Notes under the pieces: generated by a model | What the model was told of the DNA's origin: nothing | Database searches by the model: none | Seen by the model: only the letters and a program-made list of their open reading frames with translations | Source of the DNA: Parachlorella kessleri | Taxonomy: Eukaryota; Chlorophyta; Trebouxiophyceae; Chlorellales; Chlorellaceae | Direction: 5' to 3' | DNA: 10,448 nucleotides | NCBI GenBank assembly: GCA_001598975.1 | Contig: BBXU01002406.1 | Span: forward strand, 1-10,448 | Part shown: positions 1 to 7,600 of the stretch, one piece after another | Position numbering within the stretch: position 1 is the stretch's first letter | Layout of the letters: every line of letters begins with the position of its first letter | Translations under genes and position numbers: made by a program

Positions 1-150
1 CGCTTTTAGACAGTGTCCAAGGGAACCTGATGCAGGTAGCCATCGCCTGGACCTTCACACCATCCGCCAGGAAACTCAGCCTGTCTGTGCTATTATCTTC
101 CTGCTGTCTCAGTTGCACCCACACAGAAGGCCCCTCTCTTCTAGTGAAGC

Positions 151-331
151 ATGCTGTGCCTAAGGTTTTCACACTGCCGCTCGCCGGCCTTGTTGCCAGC
201 TCGCAGCGCTCGCAGCAGTTGTTTCCGGCGAGGATACAGGCTGAACTGTGCAGCCCAGAAGCCAGATGAGAGGGAGGAAGCCACGCCCTCTCTGCCCACT
301 GGCAGCGATCGGCCAGCGCTCCGCAAGGCCA
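151..331 (+). CDS. LTO1: LTO1 exon 1 (putative plastid transit peptide)
   Basis: From ATG 151 the frame is open to a TAG at 337-339. It encodes an Arg/Ser/Ala/Cys-rich start (MLCLRFSHCRSP...) followed by an acidic and Ser/Pro stretch, which is typical of a plastid targeting peptide and its spacer. I place the donor at 332 (GTTGCT), leaving phase 1, because the acceptors at 386 and 392 restore the frame of exon 2. The resulting 61-bp intron is short and the donor weak. A start at the in-frame ATG 413, or an exon further upstream, remains possible. Confidence 0.45.
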
Positions 332-3300
332 GTTGCTAGTCGCAATTGATAAAGTGGCACGGACAGAAAGCTATGTGTTGTTCAAGCTGCAGTAACTGAT
401 CACTGCCTGCAGATGCCTTATGGTGCCCTCTGCGCCCTGTCATCCGTGGGCTTCCTTGAGACTGCTTACCTGACAGTGGTAAGCACTTCAGTTTACCACA
501 CCAGTGTTTGAAAGCTACAGACAAGCCAGTCCATTGCTTGAAAGCAAGCCATGTTGTGCACTCGACGGCCTTACCCATTCTTCTGACTGCTGTAGGTAAA
601 GCTGACGCACTCGCCTGTGGCGTGTCCGTTGTCTGGAGGCTGTGCAAATGTTCTAACTAGCGACTACGCCACCTTACTGGGGTTCGTGCCGCTGACAGCT
701 TTAGGTGAGCACCGCATATCACCTGGCCCTATGCTACGACAGATTCGGTGCTCAGCAGATGCAAGGTAGCCCCACCCAACAGGCTTTCCAAGCCAGCCAG
801 GCTCGGTTCTGTGTGGCACGACAGCCGCAACCCAACAGACTATGCAAGCAGCCCAGCGCAAGCCAGCACATGCTGACACCCCCGAGGCCCTTGCAGGCAT
901 GCTGGCGTACGGCAGCATGGCGGCGCTGTCAGCGTACGGCTTGCGCTTGGGAAGGAGCAAAGTGCCGCCAAACGACACAGAGGACCATCGGCTTCGGCTG
1001 GCGGCTGTAACACTAGGGACTGTGATGGCCAGCTGCAGCGGCTACTTGATGTGGGTGATGGCAAAATTGTTCCGCCTGTGTGGCAGTTGGGGTTGCTGCG
1101 CTGGGCAGTGTCCTGGCCAGCCCAGTGGCTGTGTGTGTGTGTGTGTTAGGTGGATGTGTGTGGGTGCGTGGGTGCTGTCGTACTGGGCGGACGACCGGGC
1201 AGCGTCAGTCAATGGCGAGCCTGCAGTGGCCGTCTTGTGGGGCCTCAGACTTTCACTGCTGACAGAGGGTGTTGCTTGTCTCTCCATCATTGAATTAGCC
1301 CGTCTGTTCTGTGCCTGGAACGGGTCCCTACATTGGCCTGCTGAGGCCATCGTCGGTGCTCACAGCAGATCACCTGTGCTTGGTCAGTCTGCTGACGACC
1401 TGAGCAACCTATCCATGGGGTGCCACTAGAAGTATGTGAAAGTTTATAAAAGGATATGTGCTGCAGGTATATACTGGCCACTAAGTTCCCTGGGGAGACG
1501 TGTCCTTGGTGCCTTGTCTCGGCGCTGCTGTCCTTCACAATCGCGGGGCTGTCAGCCAGCGGCATGGGCAAGCGCGAGCTGCAGGTGGGCTGGCCTTGGA
1601 GCTTGGCTGTGTTGTGACGTGTGAGGTCTATGGGTGAAAGGCAACGGTGGGCCGCCAGCCAGCGGCATTGGCAAGCGGGAGCTGTACGTGGGCTGGCCTC
1701 AGATTGGCCTGTTGTGATGGCTTCAAGGCTTGGCTGTGTTGTGATGTGTAACTGGCTGGGAGGAAGTGACGTGGAACTGTGATAGGGGAGGGTATGTGGG
1801 TACTTGCAGTTAGGCTGCCGTGCTGAGCCTCACCAATGTAGACCGCTGGGGCTACCGAACCGCCTGGGAGACATGTTGGGGTCCTGGCTTGTGATCAGCA
1901 TAATCGCGGTGCTTGGGAATAGGGTGTGTTGGTGCGTGGGTCCGTGTCTGTTGCTGATCGAGGTCGCGTAGTAGTCAAGCTTTCACTGCTTCAGGCCAGC
2001 ACTCTTGGACTTGGCGCGGCGCAGGCGTGTGGATAACCCCAGCTTGCCCCTGCCCTTCAGCTGCAGGAGGCTGCCGATGAAGGGTTTTGGGTTAATAACA
2101 GTATTGCATGGAGGTTACCATTATGTTACGTAACCCCAGCTTTGCTTCCCCTTCAGCTGCAGGAGGCTGCCGGGCCGGAGCTGGGCCTTGCTGCCACCAC
2201 GCTGCTGCTACTCAGCGTGGGTCTGGGCAGCCCTGGCAGCGTGGAGGCGCAGGGGGACATGGTGCTGAGCTTCAAGGTGGGCGCGGGGCACGAGCTGTTG
2301 TGCAGGCAGCCTGCTGTGGGGGGTGACATGTTACCTGCGTATCAAACAGGTCCCCACTAGCGCAAACTGCGGGGGACATGGTGCTGAGCTTCAAGGTGGG
2401 CGCTCGCAAGGCACGAGCTGTTCTGCAGGCAGCCTGCTCTGTGTGCGCCATGCATGGAGTGTAGTGCCAGCAGACGTGGTCAGTGCTGGACGTGGTTGGC
2501 AGCATGCTGGCCTGCAGGAGCAGGATGTCTGTCTATTGTGTTTGCTGGCCTGTCAGCATCCCTAAATAGCCGTCACTTGTCCTCCCAGCATACAACTCAA
2601 AATAGCCGGCGCTTGTGCGTCCAGCAGGAGCCTGCCATCACAAGCCTGGTCTCTCAGTGCTTCGCTGCTGACCTTTTTCCAGCAGGAGCCCGCCACCACG
2701 AGCGAGAGCTCTCCCCAGGCCGTTCACCTGGCCAAGATGCGCTTTTTGAGCTGTTGTTTTGCTCCCTTCCAGCAGGAGCCCGCCATCACGAGCGAGAGCT
2801 CTCCCCAGGCCGTTCAGCTGGCCAAGATGCGCTGTTTGAGCTGTTGTTGTGCTCCCTTTCAGCAGGAGCCTGCCATCACGATCGAGAGCTCTCCCCAGGC
2901 CGTTCAGCTGGCCAAGAAGCGCTTTTTGAGCTGTTGTTGTGCTCCCTTCCAGCAGGAGCCCGCCATCACGAGCGAGAGCTCTCCCCAGGCCGTCCAGCAG
3001 GCCAAGAAGCGCTTTTTAAGCTGTTGTTGTGCTCCCTTCCAGCAGGAGCCCGCCATCACGAGTGAGAGCTCTCCCCAGGCCGTCCAGCAGGCCAAGATGC
3101 GCTTTTTGAGCTGTTGTTGTGCTCCCTTTCAGCAGGAGCCCGCCATCACGAGTGAGAGCTCGCCCCAGGCCGTCCAGCTGGCGCGGAAGCTGGCGGCGGC
3201 GGGCGCCAAGATGTATGGCGCCTTCTGGTGCAGCCACTGCTACGACCAGAAGGACGACTTTGGGGCGCAGGCGATGGCCGACTTTCCCTACGTGGAGTGC

Positions 3301-3956
3301 TTCCCCGAGGGCTGGCAGAAGGTGGGTGGTTCTGAGGGGTGGCAGACGGTGGGAGGTTTTCAGGTGTGGCCGACGGTGGGCGCTCCCTGAAGGGTGGCAG
3401 AAGATGGGGTGCTTCTCTGATTGGTGGCAGGAGGTGGGTTGCCCTGATGCGAAGCTGGGAAGTCTTGTGCAAATGGTTACAAAGTGGGTGAGGCATGATG
3501 ATGTGGGTCTTTGGGCGGATTGGCTCTGATTATGGCCTGGCTACCCCTTATGGATGTTCCTCCTTGATGGATGGCGGAAGGGTGGGTATGAGCGCTACGA
3601 AGTGGGTAGTGGTAGCCTGCAGGAGCAGCGCCTTTCAAGGGACGATGCCCTAAGTGGACTGCTTGCTTAACTATTGAGGGAGTGGTGTTGCGCCGCCGCA
3701 CCATCACAGGGCGTGTTGATGCTCTGACATGCGAGGTGGCTGGGCTTGGCAGCACAGCCATCCGATCGACAGCTTTCTTCTGCTTTGGTGGCTGCAGGGA
3801 GTGCAGATGGCCCCTGCGTGCCAGGCGGCCGGGCTTGAGGGCTTCCCCACCTGGGTGATCGGCAACCAGCGGCTGATGGGGGAGCAGACTTTCGAGCAGC
3901 TGGAGGAGGCGTTGGGGAAGGCAGTGGCAGATGTTGCGGCTGTGGGGGCGCCCTAG
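151..3956 (+). CDS. LTO1: Lumen thiol oxidoreductase: VKOR-thioredoxin fusion (8 exons)
   Basis: Integral thylakoid-membrane enzyme that makes disulfides in lumenal proteins, with a quinone as electron acceptor; this role is known for plant and cyanobacterial homologues. The spliced model (151-331, 393-478, 596-704, 897-1050, 1467-1584, 2157-2276, 3133-3321, 3798-3956) is in phase and gives 371 aa. It shows an Arg/Ser-rich N terminus (1-60) like a plastid transit peptide; a four- to five-helix VKOR domain (about 70-240) with the loop cysteine pair C99/C105 and the redox motif CPWC (189-192); then a lumenal thioredoxin-like domain (about 257-371) with WCSHC (288-292), a YVECFP segment and the cis-proline motif EGFPTW. 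Every junction is GT-AG. I am sure of exons 3-8, fairly sure of exon 2, and least sure of exon 1 and its join. Introns 5-7 are loaded with copies of the gene's own exon-intron junctions. Confidence 0.93.
393..478 (+). CDS. LTO1: LTO1 exon 2 (first VKOR helix)
   Basis: Encodes the first membrane segment, ending GFLETAYLTV, which matches the plant LTO1 signature (D/E)TAYLT. The donor is GTAAGC at 479. The acceptor is taken as CTGCAG ending at 392; CTGCAG ending at 412 is the alternative. Confidence 0.75.
596..704 (+). CDS. LTO1: LTO1 exon 3 (VKOR lumenal loop cysteine pair)
   Basis: Reads VKLTHSPVACP, then LSGGCANVLTSDYA. It supplies the loop cysteine pair C99 and C105 that shuttles electrons between the thioredoxin domain and the CPWC centre, and the conserved SDYA just after it. 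The acceptor is TGTAG at 595 and the donor GTGAGC at 705, in phase 1. Confidence 0.93.
897..1050 (+). CDS. LTO1: LTO1 exon 4 (VKOR helices 2-3)
   Basis: Encodes GMLAYGSMAALSAYG, a charged linker (KVPPNDTEDHR) and a helix ending MASCSGYL. I use the donor GTGGGT at 1051 because it leaves 'AT', which joins the G of exon 5 to make Met. That gives GYLM-YILATK, which matches the family without a gap; a donor 6 bp downstream would not keep frame. Confidence 0.9.
1051..1466 (+). other. LTO1 intron 4 with a GT microsatellite
   Basis: 416-bp intron with (GT)8 at 1131-1146. A weak, gapped resemblance to the exon 4 donor side lies near 1211-1242 (AATGGCGAGCCTGCAGTGGC). Open frames here do not match VKOR, and the aligned exons 4 and 5 leave no room for another exon. 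Confidence 0.7.
1467..1584 (+). CDS. LTO1: LTO1 exon 5 (CPWC redox motif)
   Basis: Encodes YILATKFPGETCPWCLVSA, then LLSFTIAGLSAS and MGKRELQ. It holds the VKOR active-site CXXC (C189, C192) next to the quinone site. The acceptor is CTGCAG at 1466 and the donor CAG|GTGGGC at 1585. The last ~34 exon bases and the donor recur 103 bp downstream. Confidence 0.95.
1654..1699 (+). repeat. Copy of the LTO1 exon 5 donor junction
   Basis: 46 bp aligning without gaps to 1551-1596 at an offset of 103 bp, with a handful of mismatches. It covers the codons for SASGMGKREL and the donor, which here reads TAC|GTGGGC, so GT survives. A further shared segment (about 1602-1621 and 1729-1749, CTTGGCTGTGTTGTGA) suggests that the original duplication extended deeper into the intron. 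Confidence 0.85.
2034..2076 (+). repeat. Copy of the LTO1 exon 6 acceptor junction
   Basis: Matches 2131-2175: TAACCCCAGCTT, a pyrimidine tract, CCTTCAG, then CTGCAGGAGGCTGCCG. The acceptor offset is 96 bp (AG at 2060 versus 2156). Polypyrimidine tract and AG are both intact, so it is a plausible decoy acceptor. Confidence 0.88.
2157..2276 (+). CDS. LTO1: LTO1 exon 6 (last VKOR helix and linker)
   Basis: Encodes LQEAAGPELGLAATTLLLLS, then VGLGSPGSVEAQGDMVLSFK. This is the last membrane helix and the lumenal linker, whose GDMVLSF matches the GDIELPYF region of plant LTO1. The acceptor is ambiguous (TTCAG at 2156 or CTGCAG at 2162); both keep frame and differ by two codons (LQ). The longer form aligns to plant LTO1 without gaps. 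Confidence 0.9.
2371..2445 (+). repeat. Copy of the LTO1 exon 6 donor junction
   Basis: Repeats 2252-2318 at an offset of 119 bp: GGGGGACATGGTGCTGAGC, TTCAAG|GTGGGCGC, then, after a small insertion, GCACGAGCTGTT and TGCAGGCAGCCTGCT. The last 25 coding bases and the donor are identical to the exon. Confidence 0.93.
2621..3132 (+). repeat. 90-bp tandem array of the LTO1 exon 7 acceptor junction
   Basis: CAGCAGGAGCC(C/T)GCCA recurs with AG at 2681, 2771, 2861, 2951, 3041 and 3131, an exact 90-bp period; the last is the true exon start. A decayed seventh copy sits at 2621. Each unit has about 54 bp of exon 7 coding sequence (QEPAITSESSPQAVQLA) and about 36 bp of intron with a pyrimidine tract and TTYCAG. 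Because 90 = 30 codons and no unit contains a stop in the LTO1 frame, the array reads straight through from 2683 into exon 7. Just upstream, a 36-bp imperfect duplication (about 2564-2592 and 2600-2628) also ends in CCAGCA. Confidence 0.97.
3133..3321 (+). CDS. LTO1: LTO1 exon 7 (thioredoxin active site)
   Basis: Encodes the start of the lumenal thioredoxin-like domain: QEPAITSESSPQAVQLARKL, AAAGAKMYGAFWCSHC (active site C289/C292), then DFPYVECFPEGWQK. The acceptor is TTTCAG at 3132, with CAG|CAG as a NAGNAG alternative that would drop one Gln. The donor is AAG|GTGGGT at 3322. Both ends of this exon are tandemly duplicated into the flanking introns. Confidence 0.95.
3308..3440 (+). repeat. 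27-30-bp minisatellite built from the LTO1 exon 7 donor junction
   Basis: The exon end GGCTGGCAGAAG|GTGGGTGG is followed by about four degenerate copies: ACG|GTGGGAGG near 3347, ACG|GTGGGCGC near 3374, AAG|ATGGGGTG near 3402 and GAG|GTGGGTTG near 3432. TGGC recurs at 3313, 3340, 3367, 3395 and 3425, so spacings are 27, 27, 28 and 30 bp. Three of the four copies keep a GTGGG donor-like core. Confidence 0.85.
3798..3956 (+). CDS. LTO1: LTO1 exon 8 (thioredoxin C-terminal half and stop)
   Basis: Encodes GVQMAPACQAAG, then LEGFPTWVIGNQRLMGEQ and a final amphipathic helix ending VGAP before TAG at 3954-3956. The FPTW holds the cis-Pro of the thioredoxin fold, and C327 matches the ACADAAIEGFPTW cysteine of plant LTO1. 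The acceptor is GGCTGCAG at 3797. Confidence 0.95.
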   Translation, partial: GVQMAPACQAAGLEGFPTWVIGNQRLMGEQTFEQLEEALGKAVADVAAVGAP

Positions 3957-4171
3957 GGCCGTTGCTTGCTGGGAACAGGTGTGATACCCGCCGGCCAGCC
4001 GTAGGTCAGCAGCCAGCGGAAACGGGGGAGGGATTTTGATGAAGTATTTGTGTCGACCTTGGGTGTGCTTTATGAACTGTAGTTGACAGTTGTGTTGAGG
4101 CACAAGGGCTGCAAGAAGGTGGAAAGCAAGGCATACCAAAGATTGCGCCCAACAAGTCATGGCCAAGTTTT

Positions 4172-4182
4172 TGTAAAATAAA
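4172..4182 (+). promoter_or_regulatory. Poly(A) signal candidate for LTO1 (TGTAA overlapping AATAAA)
   Basis: TGTAA, the usual green-algal polyadenylation signal, lies at 4172-4176. It is followed at 4177-4182 by a perfect AATAAA. It sits about 216 bp past the LTO1 stop, a reasonable 3'-UTR length for this group. A second TGTAA at 4258-4262 is an alternative. Confidence 0.55.
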
Positions 4183-4415
4183 TGCCATGGCTGGTCCTCC
4201 TGGCACACGCAGCCATATTACTCACCATTACCAACAATACCCGGCTCCCAGCCTTTATGTAAACAACTTGAAACCGGCAGGAGCGCCCCGCACTTTTGGC
4301 AGGGCAGGGTTTTGTCCTCAGCATGCAATGGCTGTTCCCCGACAGAGGCCAAGCCAGCACACAACACTAGCATGATGGTGAGAGGCCTCCAAAGCATGAC
4401 ACTTTTTGGGCCAAG

Positions 4416-4456
4416 ACTAGCCAAAAGGTGCTGCTTCTAACGCCGGTTTGGCTAGT
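4416..4456. repeat. 10-bp perfect inverted repeat in the convergent intergenic region
   Basis: ACTAGCCAAA (4416-4425) and its exact reverse complement TTTGGCTAGT (4447-4456) are separated by 21 nt. It could form a stem-loop in the 3' UTR of either transcript; on the minus strand it lies 142-182 bp past the CBF5 stop. Confidence 0.75.
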
Positions 4457-4597
4457 GACAATCACCAACCAGTATCTGAGGCCCGGCGCCCCAGTGACCC
4501 GACCGGGGCATTGTACAAGAGAGGGAACTACAAGAAGCAAGCTCAACACAGACACGGGACCACAACAACAACAACAGGAGGTGCACAGGGCCAGGCT

Positions 4598-4645
4598 TCA
4601 CTCGTCGCCATCCTTATCCTTCTTCTTCTTCTTTTTCTTCTTCTC
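4598..4645 (-). CDS. CBF5: CBF5 last exon (15-codon Lys tail and stop)
   Basis: Encodes [15 protein letters not shown] and TGA at 4600-4598. The acceptor ATGCAG before 4645 follows a T-rich tract. The Lys-rich, Asp-ended C terminus resembles the KKE/KKD tail of yeast and animal Cbf5. Phase is preserved from the previous donor. Confidence 0.85.
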   Translation of the reverse strand, partial: EKKKKKKKKDKDGDE

Positions 4646-7600
4646 CTGCATAAAAGCGCAAACAAAACAGCACTGTCAGCCCAGTATACCTGTACCTCCT
4701 TCGTGATCGCATTACCTGCCATCCTAAATAAGGCAGCGCTTACAGGGGTTGCACCACTCCATACCCGCACCTTCGTGCAACTGGACGAACCTCCAGCACA
4801 GCCGCAATGCGACGCCGCACCACCAAGACGCACCAGCTGGAGCTCAGCTCTCCTCAACAAGGGGCACGTGCATGCGACAGATCAAGCTCTCGAGGCACTC
4901 TGCCTACCCCCACCGTCACAGGGTGGGCCTGAGGGGCAGCCTGGGTACAGAAGGCACTCCGGGGCTGCGACTGCTTGTTGGTGGTTGCCGACATGCATGT
5001 TGCCAACATGCATGCTGCACACAAGCTCGGGCGCGCTCACCTTTTCTGGGCTGCTCTCTCCACCGGAGCCTGCTGCTGCTGCCGCTGCCGCATCCGCCCC
5101 GGGGCTGCGCTCCCGCTTCTTCTCCTTCTTCTCCTTTTTCTCCTTCTGCACAGACACCAGAGATGAAAGCAGACTGACACTACACAATTTTTAAGTCAGT
5201 CACAGTCAGCCCAGTCACAGTCAGTCCAGTCAGCAAGGATAGCCTGCCGCTCGCGCCTCCAAAACCCTCCCCACCCACCCACACGTCCCTCCGGCTTCTT
5301 AGCCCACCCCCAGCCCCCACCTTCTCCTTCTTCTCTTTCTTCTTGGTCGAGGGCACCTCTCCATTTGCTGCTGCGGCGCCGGCGCCTGCGCCGTCCTCCT
5401 CCATGGGCGCGGGCGCCGGCGACTTGGGCTCTGCTGCTGCTGCTGCTGGTGTGCCTGCTGCGTTCGCTGTGCCTGCCGCGTCTGTCGTCAGCGCTCGTAG
5501 GTACTCCTTGGGAGTGTTCTCGTTGGGCCGGCCGTGCTTGTCAAGCTTGCCTTCCGCGATCAGCTGCTTTTTCTTTTGCGCCATGGGGCCCAGACCCCAC
5601 CTGCATGGGATACACGACGACAAGTTAATCATGCACCGTGCTTTCCCAGCCTGCCTTCTGCAATCTTGCAATCCTCCTGCTGCCCCATGACGGCGCTTGC
5701 CATGCTCTTCATGCCGCACAACCGCCGTCGGAGTCACCAGGCACACCCAAACCGCGGCTCAACCCCTGGGCCAGGTGTCCCCCTCCATGATCACCCGGAT
5801 AATCTTGGCCAAGGTTGTGTCAGCAGAGGGTCTATATGACTCCCAATTTGACTCACCTCCTGGGGTAGGTGTCCCTCTCCATGATGACCCGCTTGATTTT
5901 GGCCACGCAGCCGTGGTCGCAAGTGGCCATGACGCTTGTCGTCATCTGCGCAATGCCGATAGCGACCGCCTCGCCCTTGGTCGTCATCAGCACCACCTGT
6001 AATGCAGTCAGCCCCAGCAAAAGCCAGTCATATGCTGCAATGTACCCCCTGCAGCCTGCACGCTATCTGAAATGCCTGGAGTGTGCGCTCTGCTGCGGCA
6101 AGTGCGCTGCGCGGCACGACCTGCGGGGTAAGCAAACGCAGGGAAGAGGCAGTGACAGGCTAGCAGACTGACTTGCTGGTGCGTTGCTGATGGCCAGCAC
6201 CACCTGCTGCACCCGTCACGGAAAGCCTGACACGGCTTTGAGCGCACCGCACAGCACAGCACAGCAGGACACCTGCCTCCACCACCAGGCATCGCCATGG
6301 CTTGATCATGCATCATACATCACTGCTAGTAATCCACCCCTCAAACCCAAAGAAAGGCACAACCGCGGCAGGCCATGGCGTGCCTGCATTCCCGACTACA
6401 TACACCCCCCCGACGCTATAGCTGTAAACAAGTGGCCCCGGCTGGCGAGCGCACCTCATCACCCACGTCAATGCCCACCTCAAAGCGCAGCAGGCAACAC
6501 CACCCCTGGGAAGAGCTGTACCATGACATAACGCTCACCTCATCGCCCACATCAATGCCCGCCTCAAAGCGCAGCAGGCCGGGCACCATGACCTTGGCGC
6601 CATAGCACACAGCGTTCACAGCGCTGTCCTTCAGCACGATGCGCTTGTAGTTGGTCAGCAGCACCTGCCAAAAGCAGTTGAGTACTACTTTAAGGACCCG
6701 GGGCCACCCAGTATGTGCGCATTGCCTGATGCATACGCGCAACAGCTCCTGCCAGCAAGGCCCGACCCAAGGGCACGCTGTGTATGCTGTGAGCGTCGCG
6801 GCAACCACGCCATGGCTCCCCCCGCCGGGGGTACGCCCGCTGGGCGTCCAGCACAGCACATCAGGCGTGACTACCACCATGACTCACCTCCAGCGGCATG
6901 ATGACTCGCCGCAGGTACGCCTCATCCTTGAGATTGTCGTACACCCACTGGGCGTCCAGCACGTCATGCATGGTCACCATGTTCTCCTTGTCCCCCAGGA
7001 TACCAGAGCGCACACGCCGCAGCTCCTGCAAGCAAGGGTGAGTCACCAGGTTAGTCAACTAGCATGCCCTGTCGCCACTCCAATACCACTGGTTCCCCAT
7101 AGGCAACTGTCCACGCCACCAGTAGCAGGTCCGCTTGTTGCCAAAGTTACACACTGAATATAACCACCTCACCTTCCATAGGGACCCCACCACGCAAGCA
7201 TAGCACACCCACTTGTGTCGGGTGCCGGCCAACAGCCGTCCTATGTGCTCAAGACAGCATCCCAGATCATCCGCCCTCCTGGCAGGCCAATCTCTCATGG
7301 GTCGCCGCAACCTGCCTCCAATTACCCGACGGCCAGGGGCCGTGTGTGCGGCACCTAGACCAGACGTGCCTACGCAGAGGCTCGTCCAACCCATAGTAGT
7401 CTGAAACCTTATCCTACACACCACAAATGAAGCCACACCGGTACGTGGCCGCCCAAACCCCGCAGCCAGGCCAGACGTGCTACTGCAAAGGCTCGACAAG
7501 CTCGACCATTTCAGTAGCTCAACATTGTACCTCAAACTTATGACCACCCCAAGCATCACACCTGCATGTGGCCGCCCACGCCCAGCAGGAGGCCCAGGTG

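Larger units (their letters stand above)
3957..4597. other. Convergent intergenic region with both 3' UTRs
   Basis: 641 bp between the LTO1 stop and the CBF5 stop. It holds the LTO1 poly(A) signal candidates, a 10-bp inverted repeat (4416-4456) and a short CAA-type microsatellite (about 4561-4576) next to the CBF5 stop. I see no TGTAA on the minus strand here, so the CBF5 3' end is undefined and the two transcripts may overlap. No ORF here resembles a known protein. Confidence 0.6.

Noticed and set aside
30..269. Short plus-strand ORF (79 codons) at the left edge as a gene
   Set aside because: No family signature, and it overlaps the better-supported transit-peptide frame that starts at 151.
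1211..1242. Copy of the LTO1 exon 4 donor side
   Set aside because: Plausible in place and orientation but gapped and moderate in identity; kept as a note in the intron entry, not counted.
842..1429. 195-codon ORF extending past LTO1 exon 4
   Set aside because: It matches VKOR only to residue ~70; the rest is intron (GT microsatellite), and exon 5 continues the family alignment without a gap.
2454..3065. 203-codon plus-strand ORF across the 90-bp array
   Set aside because: It is an alternate frame of the repeat, kept open only because the 90-bp unit lacks stops; the LTO1 frame is the one that continues into the thioredoxin domain.
2621..3132. CRISPR array or satellite unrelated to genes
   Set aside because: The 90-bp units are contiguous with no distinct spacers, and each is made of exon 7 coding sequence plus its acceptor; it is a splice-junction duplication.
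3611..3635. Copy of the LTO1 exon 8 acceptor (GCCTGCAGGAGCAG)
   Set aside because: Similarity to GGCTGCAGGGAGTGCAG is short and gapped; CTGCAG is common here, so it is not counted.
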